A stretch of 64,000 nt of DNA from Fictibacillus solisalsi (GCF_900103485.1 NZ_FNHW01000001.1:3059057-3123056), one strand, 5' to 3'; positions 11,508 through 19,637 are shown, numbered from the stretch's first letter. The notes: a model not told the origin generated them from the letters alone. Numbers and translations: made by a program.

Positions 11508-11523
11508 AGTTGTACGTAACTCT
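11508..11523. promoter_or_regulatory. AraR box upstream of araR (autoregulation)
   Basis: TTGTACGTAAC matches eight of the ten central bases of the AraR consensus. A second half-like element, CTTGTATGC, lies at about 11489-11497. It sits 46 bases before the araR start codon. Confidence 0.6.
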
Positions 11524-11615
11524 GATATAGTAAAAATAACACAGACCGGGGAAGGTTTACTAGTTTTTTCTGACAGAATGATGATGGAGAAATTGGGATG
11601 AGCGGGAGGTTGGTT

Positions 11616-11741
11616 AGTTGCGGTTCGACAAGAAATACTTGCGGTAAATCGTGAAATACTTGCGGTTCGACACGATTTAGTTGCGGCACTGCCGGATTTA
11701 CTTGCGGTTCGACAAAGAATACTTGCATATCACGTCATTTT
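11616..11741. repeat. Tandem array of six exact-length 21-bp units (copy A)
   Basis: Six consecutive units of exactly 21 bases, most starting ACTTGCGGTTCGACA or a close variant and ending in GAAAT, GATTT or similar. The last unit ends ATCACGTCATTTT, followed by CATAAAAC. Units at 11616, 11637, 11658, 11679, 11700 and 11721 each correspond one-to-one with the units of copy B at 12868-12993. Because 21 is seven codons, both strands can stay open, giving heptapeptide-like readings (LAVRQEI on plus, QVFFVEP on minus). I do not think it is a gene. Confidence 0.9.
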
Positions 11742-11757
11742 CATAAAACCATAACGT

Positions 11758-11795
11758 AAAAAAAGGCCAACCATACTTCTTGGATGGCCTTTTTG
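11758..11795. terminator. Terminator after the NERD gene
   Basis: AAAAAGGCC at 11760-11768 pairs with GGCCTTTTT at 11786-11794, plus an inner CCA/TGG. It serves the minus-strand gene ending at 11805. Confidence 0.75.
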
Positions 11796-11804
11796 AGTTC
11801 CCTA

Positions 11805-12779
11805 TTAATCATCAAGGGACATCATGTAACGTCTATTTTTATATGAGCCTGAATATGGGAGATTCATCGAATGAAGAATTCTGGAGCTTGCATACATGGA
11901 GGACAAATGAAGAAAATCTTTCAGTTCGCGGTTTGAGATGGTGAGATTAATGAGGAGCTTGTAGTCGTTGAGGGCAGAGAAATGGGCGTCTCTTGACAAG
12001 GAACCGCAGCTTGGACAAATCCACTTGGCATGCAGTCTGATCATCGGCAATAACGAACATTCGGGACATTGGACACCCGTTAGAATTTCATGTGGCTGGA
12101 TTTGAAGCTGTGGAACAACGGCTGGGTTAGAAATGGTATGGCTCATGAGGAGTTTTCTCGAAATTTTTTTAAGTTGCTGGGGAGTCAGAAGAGGCTTACT
12201 GTGAAGGGTTTCAAGTGCCTTGATTTTTGTTAGTAAGTGGCCACTATGAATGACTTTTTTTGATAAATGGGGCGCCAAATTCAAAAGTGTGTTTTTAATT
12301 ACTGTATTGGGATAGCTGATCACTACCAGTGTTTCGATCGGAATTTTTTCAAGTTTTTGTCCCGAAAGCCAGCCCGATAATTGATCACGATGGCGTTCTA
12401 CCTGTAGGATCGGGTCCGGAAAGCCCTCCTCTTTTTCTGGAGTAACGCGAATCAGCTGTTTAAAGTGATCATCAAAAATGAGGGTGCCTGAAATGTTTTT
12501 CACTTCTAATATTAGAATGAAATAAGGAGAAATGAGAAGCGTATCAAGCTGGAAGTGATGATCCCGATCTGGGAGCCGGAGATCATGGAGAATGAAATAA
12601 TTAATCAGAAACCCAAGATAATAGTCCAGGGATTGCTCTCCCCGGTATCCAGCCCTTCGGCGGGCCAATTGTTCTTCAATCTCTTTTCGTTTCACATGTT
12701 GCGCAGGTAATCTCCGTAATAATGCCTCTAATTTTCGTATATAGATCGGTAATTTACGGTTTTTCACAATCAAATGCAC
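11805..12779 (-). CDS. NERD-domain protein with C-terminal zinc ribbon
   Basis: 324 residues. A NERD (nuclease-related) domain spans about residues 38-160, with RRAGYRGEQSLDYYLGFL, HHFQLDTLLISPYFILILEVKN (the D...E-x-K nuclease core) and later VERHRDQLSGWL. Near the C terminus, CPECSLLPM and CPSCGSLSRDAH form a four-cysteine zinc ribbon. The start is GTG with AGAGGAG five bases upstream. Members of this family are common in Bacillus and their role is not established. It is a single gene with its own terminator, and is bracketed by the two copies of the 21-bp array. Confidence 0.85.
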   Translation of the reverse strand: MHLIVKNRKLPIYIRKLEALLRRLPAQHVKRKEIEEQLARRRAGYRGEQSLDYYLGFLINYFILHDLRLPDRDHHFQLDTLLISPYFILILEVKNISGTLIFDDHFKQLIRVTPEKEEGFPDPILQVERHRDQLSGWLSGQKLEKIPIETLVVISYPNTVIKNTLLNLAPHLSKKVIHSGHLLTKIKALETLHSKPLLTPQQLKKISRKLLMSHTISNPAVVPQLQIQPHEILTGVQCPECSLLPMIRLHAKWICPSCGSLSRDAHFSALNDYKLLINLTISNRELKDFLHLSSMYASSRILHSMNLPYSGSYKNRRYMMSLDD

Positions 12780-12867
12780 ATCAGCTCCTCTATTTATTGA
12801 TGAAAAAGTTCGCGCTTCATATTGGTTTATCCTTCTTTTTAGCGTTGTGGGATGTGACTAGGCCTTT

Positions 12868-12993
12868 ACTTGTGGTTCGACATGAAATACTTGCGGTAGA
12901 TCGTGAAATACTTGCGGTTCGACACAATTTAGTTGCGGCACAGCAGGATTTACTTGTGGTTCGACATGAAATACTTGCATTTCACGTCATTTT
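12868..12993. repeat. Tandem array of six exact-length 21-bp units (copy B)
   Basis: Units start at 12868, 12889, 12910, 12931, 12952 and 12973. Each resembles the unit at the same rank in copy A (11616-11741), including the odd fourth unit beginning AGTTGCGGCAC and the terminal unit ending TTCACGTCATTTT. The array ends with the same CATAAAAC. Same orientation as copy A, 1252 bases apart. Differences are scattered single substitutions, so the copies are old or have drifted. Confidence 0.9.
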
Positions 12994-13041
12994 CATAAAA
13001 CGGTATACAGCTCCCACACTCAAATTTTTCAACTATTTTGA

Positions 13042-13047
13042 TATAAT
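13042..13047 (+). promoter_or_regulatory. Predicted -10 element of the AraC-family gene
   Basis: TATAAT, part of TTGATATAATAGG, lies 25 bases before the gene start. The -35 region about 17 bases upstream is weak, as expected of an activated or poorly expressed regulator gene. Confidence 0.5.
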
Positions 13048-13071
13048 AGGCAAAACAGACAAGGGACGGGT

Positions 13072-13989
13072 GTGATGAAAAACATGCAGCATACGAACTT
13101 CTGGAAAAAGTATATGACGAATGCTCAACTGGACTTGTCCATTGCCAGATATACGAAGGTTCCCGTAACTTGGGCCGAGGGCAGCTATGTTCCCGAGTTT
13201 AACAAGCTGTATTTTATTATGGAGGGTGAAGGTTTTGTAAAGGTCAACGGCAAGATCTATTATCCCAAACCGGGTGACCTTTATCTTCTTCCGGCGGGTT
13301 CCACCCAGGCGTATGGAACCCTTAACGGCCATAATACGTTCGGAAAATATTGGTGCCACTTCAGCTCAAAGGTTAATGATGCTCATTTGTTTCAAATCAT
13401 CCATGCGCCGGTATTTATTCAACCCGACAATCCAGAGCTGTTAATCCAAAAATTTAAGCAGCTGGTCTTCTATTCCGAGAAAGGGGACTTATCCAGCAGC
13501 TTTCGAATTCACTCCATACTGTTTGAAATCATGGCCGATTTTATTGAAGAAAGCAATGAGATTTACTTTAATTTCCGTACGGTTCCCTCATTTGAAAAAA
13601 TGGAAAAGGTGTTGCAGTACATCGAAAGCTATTTACATGACTCCTTATCGGTAGAAGACCTGGCCCGCATCGCCGGTTTTCACCCCAATTACTTTATTTC
13701 TGTTTTTAAAAGGTATACGGGTCTGTCCCCCATCCAATTCATCAATCGCCAGCGCATGGAAAGGGCTAAACATTTATTGGTGTTCACCGATCAGAGTGTA
13801 TCTGGTATCGCTGATTCGCTTGGTCTGGAGGTTTCCTATTTCTCACGGATGTTCCGCGAACAGCTTGGATTTTCACCAAAAAACTATCGGGAGATGATCT
13901 CACGCTCCGGAGCTACAAGCACCCCAAAAAAGCTCCGTATGGATACGGAGCCAGATTATTTCAAGGATAAAACGGATTTGCCGGAGTAG
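13072..13989 (+). CDS. AraC-family regulator with N-terminal cupin sensor
   Basis: About 305 residues. A cupin-like ligand-binding half comes first (YPKPGDLYLLPAGSTQAYGT), followed by two helix-turn-helix motifs from about residue 185: LSVEDLARIAGFHPNYFISVFKRYTGLSP and the second segment ending FREQLGFSPKNYRE. GTG and ATG codons are adjacent; AAGGGA upstream fits either. It is convergent with the PhyH-HEAT gene and their 3' ends overlap by 29 bases. The ligand is unknown; the phytanoyl-CoA-dioxygenase-like neighbour is a possible target. Confidence 0.88.
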   Translation: MMKNMQHTNFWKKYMTNAQLDLSIARYTKVPVTWAEGSYVPEFNKLYFIMEGEGFVKVNGKIYYPKPGDLYLLPAGSTQAYGTLNGHNTFGKYWCHFSSKVNDAHLFQIIHAPVFIQPDNPELLIQKFKQLVFYSEKGDLSSSFRIHSILFEIMADFIEESNEIYFNFRTVPSFEKMEKVLQYIESYLHDSLSVEDLARIAGFHPNYFISVFKRYTGLSPIQFINRQRMERAKHLLVFTDQSVSGIADSLGLEVSYFSRMFREQLGFSPKNYREMISRSGATSTPKKLRMDTEPDYFKDKTDLPE

Positions 13990-15385
13990 TGGTCGGGCAC
14001 CATCGAGATTTAAAAAGAAATTGGATGAGGGTATCCTTTGCTTGCTCCGTTCCAATATAACGGAGCGCCTCTGCCGCATGGGCCCGTACATACCGATTCT
14101 CATCATTCAGTGCTTTTTCCAGCGATGGAACTGAGGCGGAAGCAGTTGGACCAAGGCGTGCAAGAGAGAGACCGGCCATAAAGCGAACCTGCACATCTGA
14201 ATCCTCCAGGCATTGAGCGAGCCCCTGAACCACTTCCTCTGACGGTTCACCAATCATGGAAAGCACCTCTGTTGCAGTGCGGCGAACCTTCTCTGATGGA
14301 TGACGTAAACATTGAATTAACTGAGGCACTGCTTTTGCTGCTTGAGGTCCTTGCTCACCCAATGCAAAAGCCGCATGCACGACCGTTTTCCGACGGCCAT
14401 TCTCCAGAGCAGAAATTAATCCGGAAACTGCCTCAGGTCCAGCAATGGAAAGGCCGTAAGCCGCAAGCCGTGAAACCCTGATATTTTCATGATACAGGGC
14501 TTGCAACAATTCATAAACACCATGTTTCCCACTGCAGGCAAGCTCATAAGCTGCATTTAATGCCTGTGGTTCGTATTCATCCTCCAGTTGCTGAATGAGC
14601 GCTTGAACTACAGCTTCATCCATCGGTTTTGTACCTGCGAGGCTTCCCGTCTTTCCAGCCAGCCAGTTCCACGTATCTTCCCACATCACCTCATGCTGTT
14701 CCGGGAGAGCTTGAGAAGACGTTGGCCTGCTCCAGGTTTGCTCTTCATGAGCCCAACTTGGAACTGCCGGTGCTTTCATTCTCATAAACTCAAACTTCAG
14801 CATAAAGCGCGGTTCACCCAGCACATTTGCGGTTGCTCTGTGCCAAATATCATAATGGATCAGTGCAAAGGTTCCTGCCTTTCCACTGGCTAAGGCTTCT
14901 TCCTTTGTATCATCACTCTGAAAAATACGGGTTTCATAATTTTGCGTACCAGGCATAATCCCCGTCGGTCCGAGTTCCCGAGGCGTATCCTGCGGAAAAT
15001 ACATGATCATCGCCCACCATGGATGATGATTGCGCATTCGTTGATATCCCCAGTAGCTGTCTTTATGCCACCCTCCGGCTTCCGGAGAAGCATTGTAATG
15101 GCCATGGCGGTGAGCATGAAGCATATAATCTGAACCCAGAACACTGGTTAATGCCCCTGTAATGACAGGATGTTCTAACACTTTTTGCAGTTCCGGAATT
15201 CTTGGCAAGAGATTGTTCCCCGGGTTTCCTTCTTCCTCATATACCATTCTTAATTGCGTGTTTAACGTTTCATGAAATTCCTTGGAGAAGTCTGTTTTCA
15301 GGATGAGAAATCCGTCTGTAATAAACTTCTTGATTTGGTCATCTGTCAACAAAAGCCGTGAAGCCACTTTCAACTGCGTCGCCAT
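13961..15385 (-). CDS. Phytanoyl-CoA dioxygenase-like protein fused to HEAT repeats
   Basis: 474 residues from the chosen start. The N-terminal half (to about residue 240) is a PhyH-type Fe(II)/2-oxoglutarate dioxygenase. The metal triad is His107 and Asp109 in GWHKDSYW plus His182 in HYDIWHRATANV, with Arg193 as the likely 2-oxoglutarate ligand. The C-terminal half consists of HEAT/PBS-lyase repeats, for example KTVVHAAFALGEQGPQAAKA and VQVRFMAGLSLARLGPTA. A longer reading frame is open upstream, but AAGGAGG lies eight bases before this ATG. The substrate is unknown. The HEAT part probably binds a protein or polymer. Confidence 0.85.
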   Translation of the reverse strand: MATQLKVASRLLLTDDQIKKFITDGFLILKTDFSKEFHETLNTQLRMVYEEEGNPGNNLLPRIPELQKVLEHPVITGALTSVLGSDYMLHAHRHGHYNASPEAGGWHKDSYWGYQRMRNHHPWWAMIMYFPQDTPRELGPTGIMPGTQNYETRIFQSDDTKEEALASGKAGTFALIHYDIWHRATANVLGEPRFMLKFEFMRMKAPAVPSWAHEEQTWSRPTSSQALPEQHEVMWEDTWNWLAGKTGSLAGTKPMDEAVVQALIQQLEDEYEPQALNAAYELACSGKHGVYELLQALYHENIRVSRLAAYGLSIAGPEAVSGLISALENGRRKTVVHAAFALGEQGPQAAKAVPQLIQCLRHPSEKVRRTATEVLSMIGEPSEEVVQGLAQCLEDSDVQVRFMAGLSLARLGPTASASVPSLEKALNDENRYVRAHAAEALRYIGTEQAKDTLIQFLFKSRWCPTTTPANPFYP

Positions 15386-15486
15386 GTAATCTGCCTCCTT
15401 TTCATTCATTTCCCTTCGATTATAAGCAAATCAAATTCTAATCAGAATAGTGAAAGCTAAGACAGATTGGTACAAAATTAAGGTAT

Positions 15487-15520
15487 AAAAAAAAGAGAAG
15501 GGCCAGTAGCCCCTCTTTTT
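15487..15520. terminator. Hairpin terminator between the cupin remnant and the PhyH gene
   Basis: AAAAAGAG(AA)GGGC pairs with GCCCCTCTTTTT, with an A-rich left arm and a T-run on the right. The left-arm A-run means it could also stop minus-strand transcripts from the LysR side. Confidence 0.65.
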
Positions 15521-15609
15521 ATGACTTAGGTGTCCAGATAATCGATGAAACAGGTTGAACCAAATGGCTGGCCCAACCCATTAATTTTCTTCTTTGTATT
15601 CCGCTTTAT

Positions 15610-15741
15610 TTACTCAGCAATGATGATGGTATCCGCGTTTTGATCCTCGAAACAAAGGTTTACAGTTCTTTTTTTAGCTCTGGTTCTATGTGTAATTCCA
15701 GCTGGAATAAGTAATGTATCATTCGGCGAGATTCTGTTCAT
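15610..15741 (-). pseudogene. Cupin C-terminal fragment, 43 codons
   Basis: An open frame of 43 codons beginning MNRISPNDTLLIPAGITHRT and ending NADTIIIAE. The DTLLIPAGITHRT stretch followed by VNLCFE looks like the last third of a small cupin protein; the metal-binding first motif is absent. Its ATG overlaps the stop of the LysR gene (ATGA), so it could still be translated. Either a truncated remnant or a mini-protein. I favour a remnant. Confidence 0.45.
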
Positions 15742-16655
15742 TGTAGCTCAAACCAATTTTTAAATTCCTGAAATGCCAGAGTCGATAAAACATCCTTTCT
15801 ATGAATAAATACGGTTACTATGCCCGAGTATTCTTTAGGAATAGAGTACAGGTTCAGCTCATCTTTTATAGGTAGGCGGCTAACATAAGATTTTGATAAG
15901 AGTGATATCCCAAGACCAGATTTTACGCAACCAACAATTCCTTCTAAGGAAGAGAATCGCATTCTCCTTTTTGGATACAGGCCTTCCGTTTCCATCCACG
16001 TTTCAAAACGTTTCCTATACTTACAACCTTGCTCCAAAGTAAGAATCGTCCTTTGACTGATATCCTTAAAGGACTCTATTTTAGAGTGTACTTTATCGGT
16101 AATTAATACTAATTCTTCTTCTCTGAATGTATATTGAACCAGATCTGGATGGTCTACAGGACCAGTAACAAACGCACCATCCAATTTATATTCCAATACC
16201 TCATTGATTAATGCCTCTGTCGTCCCACCCTTTAGGGATAAATCAACTTGTGGAACTTTGGTCATAAAGGATGTCAGCAACTCAGGCAGTCTGATTGCAG
16301 CTACATTTTCAATGCTCCCTATCGTTAAGGAACCACGCGGTATTTCATCGTTATAAATTGCATTTTTTGCTTCCTCCAGGACGGAAAATAACTTATCTGT
16401 ATAAATCAGCAATGTCTTACCTGTAGACGTTAATGTAACGCCTCTTGTATGACGGTAAAACAATTGTGTTCGTAATTCTTTTTCTAATCGTTTAATCCTG
16501 ACCGTGACATTAGATTGAACATAATTAAGCCTTTTGGCTGCTTGGGAAATGCTCTTTTCATCGGCCACTATTTTAAATACTTCCAGATCACTAATTTCCA
16601 AATTGCAGCTCTCACTTTCGATATGATTTTTATTAATACCAGCCATCAAATACAT
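15738..16655 (-). CDS. LysR-family transcriptional regulator
   Basis: 305 residues. The N-terminal winged helix-turn-helix reads LEISDLEVFKIVADEKSISQAAKRLNYVQSNVTVRIKRLE. The rest is a periplasmic-binding-like effector domain (LTIGSIENVAAIRLPELL, later FSSLEGIVGCVKSGLGISLL). It is divergent from the DMT transporter gene at 16802, the classic LysR arrangement, so it probably controls that gene. The exact start is uncertain. No strong ribosome site is seen before the first ATG, and translation may begin closer to the HTH. Confidence 0.9.
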   Translation of the reverse strand: MYLMAGINKNHIESESCNLEISDLEVFKIVADEKSISQAAKRLNYVQSNVTVRIKRLEKELRTQLFYRHTRGVTLTSTGKTLLIYTDKLFSVLEEAKNAIYNDEIPRGSLTIGSIENVAAIRLPELLTSFMTKVPQVDLSLKGGTTEALINEVLEYKLDGAFVTGPVDHPDLVQYTFREEELVLITDKVHSKIESFKDISQRTILTLEQGCKYRKRFETWMETEGLYPKRRMRFSSLEGIVGCVKSGLGISLLSKSYVSRLPIKDELNLYSIPKEYSGIVTVFIHRKDVLSTLAFQEFKNWFELQ

Positions 16656-16735
16656 TCAATTCTTTTCATATGAATCTTCCACTACAATGAAATTAATCTT
16701 TATTATATAAGATTTAAAATAACAAAAAAGTGGTT

Positions 16736-16790
16736 GCTATGATGTTATCTTGAGCAAATGAACCTTGAGAACATCTGCCACTATCATAGC
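16736..16790 (+). promoter_or_regulatory. Inverted repeat in the leader of the DMT transporter gene
   Basis: GCTATGAT at 16736-16743 is mirrored by ATCATAGC at 16783-16790, directly before the AGGAGGG ribosome site. Between them GATGTT and AACATC can also pair, and CTTGAG is repeated directly. It may be a LysR operator or an RNA hairpin that hides the ribosome site. It matches no riboswitch class I know. Confidence 0.4.
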
Positions 16791-16801
16791 AGGAGGGAAA
16801 A

Positions 16802-17248
16802 ATGCAGATGAATAATTGGTTATTTCTATTATTAAGCATTGGCGGTGGAGCTGGCTTAGCCTTTCAAGCAGGGGTTAACAGTCAATTGGGGAAAAAGATA
16901 GGTAAGATAGAGGTTGCTTTTTTAGCATACTCTGTGGGAGCTGCGGCTCTACTTTTATTAATGCTAGTCTTAGGAAAGGGAGATCCATCTGCCATGTCCT
17001 CTTTTCCTAAATGGAAACTGTTTGTGGGAGTTCTTGGGGCTGCATATATTTTTGCAACAATATTATGCATTCCTAAAATTGGAACAGCATCTACAATCGT
17101 CGCGGCAATGGTTGGTCAAGTAATAATAGGTTTAATCATTGATCACTTTGGATTATTCGGTGCACAAGAAAACCCCATTACGCTGTCTAGATCTATAGGG
17201 TTCATCTTATTACTTTTCTCTCTGTTTTTGTTATTTTTAAAGGGATAA
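16802..17248 (+). CDS. DMT-superfamily small exporter (DUF606/YdcZ-like)
   Basis: 148-residue membrane protein with about five helices, starting with the family signature GGGAGLAFQAGVNSQLG. The length equals a single DUF606 domain. AGGAGGG is five bases before the ATG. It is divergent from a LysR regulator. The family belongs to the drug/metabolite transporter superfamily; the substrate is unknown. Two-gene DUF606 systems exist, but no second copy is seen here. Confidence 0.85.
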   Translation: MQMNNWLFLLLSIGGGAGLAFQAGVNSQLGKKIGKIEVAFLAYSVGAAALLLLMLVLGKGDPSAMSSFPKWKLFVGVLGAAYIFATILCIPKIGTASTIVAAMVGQVIIGLIIDHFGLFGAQENPITLSRSIGFILLLFSLFLLFLKG

Positions 17249-17410
17249 ATTTCTTTACTCTGTTTGGATTAATTTAACTCACATAAGGGTTTAATTTCTT
17301 AATACTATTTTATAGAAATAAATTTTAGCATATTGTATCCTTCTTACCCTATCTATTTTGATAAAACGGGTTCTTTAAAAAAATTCTCGTCAAATGGAGG
17401 TTGTGTTAAG

Positions 17411-18076
17411 ATGCTAACCCCTGTAACTCTTTACGGTTCTTTAGTCTGTTTAGAACCAATGAAAATTGAACATATCCCTGATCTTTGTGAAGCTGCTTCT
17501 GAAAACAGATCAACTTATGCATATACCTCTGTTCCAAACGGAATAGAAGAGACTAAGTACTACATTGATAAAGCTCTTACCGCCTATTCAAAAGGCCGTG
17601 AATTGCCCTTTGTTGTTCGGCACATTGAAACAGGTCGTATTGTCGGAACTACAAGATTTCTTGACCTTGAAGCTTTCTCCTGGCCACCGCCCTGGCCGCC
17701 AGGTGTTGGTGTTGGAGCTTTACCAAAAGATACAAATCCACCAACAGTAGCTGAAATTGGCAGCACTTGGTACGCGCATTCAGTCCAGCGTACCGGTGTC
17801 AATACAGAGTGTAAGCTCCTTATGCTTGCCCATGCGTTTAATGTCTGGCATACCATTAGAGTCACTCTGAAAACAGATGCTCGTAATGCACGATCCCGTT
17901 CGGCCATACAGCGACTTGGCGCCACCTTTGAAGGGATTCGAAGAGCCCACGTTCCAGCAAATGATGGCAGTGTTAGAGATACAGCCTACTATTCAATCCT
18001 CCGTGAAGAATGGCCATTAGTATGTAAGAATCTCCAAGAAAGGCTTCGGAGAGGAATAAGTAGTAAAACCAAGTAG
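17411..18076 (+). CDS. GNAT acetyltransferase, RimJ/RimL-like
   Basis: 221 residues from the chosen ATG, which has GGAGG ten bases upstream; the frame is open for another 26 codons upstream without support. The fold is visible from LEPMKIEHIPDLCEAA through FVVRHIETGRIVGTTRFLD and AEIGSTWYAHSVQRTGVNTECKLLM, the acetyl-CoA-binding region, to NARSRSAIQRLGATFEGIRR. This class usually acetylates protein N termini or small amines. It carries an unusual proline-rich insertion, FSWPPPWPPGVGVG, also seen in relatives. Confidence 0.88.
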   Translation: MLTPVTLYGSLVCLEPMKIEHIPDLCEAASENRSTYAYTSVPNGIEETKYYIDKALTAYSKGRELPFVVRHIETGRIVGTTRFLDLEAFSWPPPWPPGVGVGALPKDTNPPTVAEIGSTWYAHSVQRTGVNTECKLLMLAHAFNVWHTIRVTLKTDARNARSRSAIQRLGATFEGIRRAHVPANDGSVRDTAYYSILREEWPLVCKNLQERLRRGISSKTK

Positions 18077-18166
18077 ATATACATTTTGAGGATACACATG
18101 AAATATAACGTTGTAGGGGAATGTAACCTATACAAATTTTATAGGGCTTTATAGCTCTCAGTATTG

Positions 18167-18200
18167 AGGCTGTCGAGAATCTCTCGGCAGCCTATTTTTT
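18167..18200 (+). terminator. Terminator after the GNAT gene
   Basis: AGGCTGTCGAGA pairs with TCTCGGCAGCCT, followed by ATTTTTTT. The rest of the 18077-18391 gap shows no other recognisable element. Confidence 0.85.
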
Positions 18201-18391
18201 TATTTATTCACCGTTTAATGATCAAGAGAAGTGTTTTTACTGGAAGGCTTTCAGCAGCCCTGTGAAATCCTAATGGGGTTAAAAAAGAGCAGTTTAACTT
18301 TAGCTGATGTTTCATTCCGCTTAAAAGGGTTAGAAACATAACCTTTACTTTGTTACAAAATGTCGTTATCAAACCAGCTTAAACATCTGCA

Positions 18392-19426
18392 TCAGGCTAA
18401 ATGATTTGCTATGTAATAAGCATCTCTTCCTACACCACAAACAAGTGAGGAACCGCGCTGATTCTGCCAGGGCAATCCGATAAAATACAATCCCTTAACC
18501 GGACTAATGCCCCTATTATGAATTGGCCTGCCATTTGATAATAATGCCCCTTCAATTCGAATCCACTCATAAGAAGGGACAAATCCGGTTGCCCATACAA
18601 TATTTTTGATTTGAACCTTGCTGCTATCGGCGAATTCGACTTCATCTCCCTTGACCTTAACCACTTTTGGCTTAATGGTTACTTTTTCTGTCGCTATTAA
18701 TTTTTTTAACTCGCGGCCAAAAATGGGGTCTTTCTGATTGTAAAACCATTTTCCCTTCTTCGTATTCATGCCAGCATATAGTAAACCCATTTTATCTAAC
18801 CAGTAAAACGTACTTTTTCCCAAGACCCTTAGTGGCAAAAATTTAAAAGGATGGCTGGCTGCTAACCATACATTTCTTTCATTAGCTAATTCCACTGCTA
18901 TTTGAGCACCAGAATTTCCACCTCCAACAACCAAAACTGATCCCTCGTCCAATCTTGCCGGGTTGATATACTCGGATGAATGAATGTGAAAAACATCCTT
19001 TCCACCCACTTCTGCTATTGGCGGTATAAAAGGCTTCTGAAAGGCTCCAGATGCAACAATTACATTCTTTGATGTAAATTCTCCATGGTTTGTCACTATA
19101 GAGAAGTGTTCTGCTTTTTTTGTTACACTTTCAACGCGTATATTCAATTGATACGGTAATTCAAAATAAGATACATACTTTTCCAAGTAAGCAGCCATTT
19201 CATCTTTTGTAGGAAAGTCTTGTTGATTCCCTTCCATCGTAAGACCAGGAAGAGAACTATATTCTTTTGGAGTAAATAATACAAGAGAGTTATAACGCTT
19301 TCTCCATGAATCGCCGATTCTTGAATTAGAATCAATCATTAAAGTATGCAATCCTTTATTTCTAAGAACATAATTCATTGCTATTCCCGCTTGTCCGGCT
19401 CCTATTATAAGAACATCTACTTTCAT
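18392..19426 (-). CDS. NAD(P)/FAD-dependent oxidoreductase, flavin monooxygenase-like
   Basis: 344 residues. An FAD-binding Rossmann motif lies at the start (VLIIGAGQAGIAMNYVLR), the conserved GDSWRKRYNSLVLFTP segment follows, and a second NADPH-binding motif is VLVVGGGNSGAQIAVELA near residue 170. It ends in the FAD contact region ATGFVPSYEWI. It resembles CzcO/TrkA-like single-component flavoproteins; the substrate is unknown. It is a single gene with no clear operon partner. Confidence 0.88.
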   Translation of the reverse strand: MKVDVLIIGAGQAGIAMNYVLRNKGLHTLMIDSNSRIGDSWRKRYNSLVLFTPKEYSSLPGLTMEGNQQDFPTKDEMAAYLEKYVSYFELPYQLNIRVESVTKKAEHFSIVTNHGEFTSKNVIVASGAFQKPFIPPIAEVGGKDVFHIHSSEYINPARLDEGSVLVVGGGNSGAQIAVELANERNVWLAASHPFKFLPLRVLGKSTFYWLDKMGLLYAGMNTKKGKWFYNQKDPIFGRELKKLIATEKVTIKPKVVKVKGDEVEFADSSKVQIKNIVWATGFVPSYEWIRIEGALLSNGRPIHNRGISPVKGLYFIGLPWQNQRGSSLVCGVGRDAYYIANHLA

Positions 19427-19619
19427 TCACAATATACCCCCCATACGTATTTCACTACAGATAGTATACCGGAAATTTTTTACTTTTTGTATTTTTTCGA
19501 AAAAAATGATGAATCAAAGCCAAAGTAGTTATAGGGTCACTGAATGAGCAGTTAATTTACTTTGTCTGCCGAATAGTTTTCTAGGAACGTATTAACCATA
19601 TGACTTTATATTATACTTG

Positions 19620-19637
19620 TTATATAATATTATATAA
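19620..19637. promoter_or_regulatory. FrlR-type operator before frlR
   Basis: TTATATAATATTATATAA is a perfect 18-base palindrome, 29 bases before the frlR ATG. Fifteen of its 18 positions recur at 25478-25495 before frlB. This is the pattern expected for one GntR regulator controlling itself and its operon. Confidence 0.7.

Noticed and set aside
11504-11728. 74-codon minus-strand frame reading QVFFVEP-type heptads
   Set aside because: Generated by the 21-bp tandem array, with no ribosome site; described as a repeat instead.
11616-12993. CRISPR array
   Set aside because: Units are directly adjacent with no unique spacers, and there are no cas genes in the window.
12722-13075. 117-codon plus-strand frame ending in LAVRHEI-type heptads
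   Set aside because: Begins antisense to the NERD gene and runs through the second array; no start signal.
16736-16790. T-box or known riboswitch before the DMT exporter
   Set aside because: No T-box sequence, specifier loop or terminator; only the inverted repeat could be supported.
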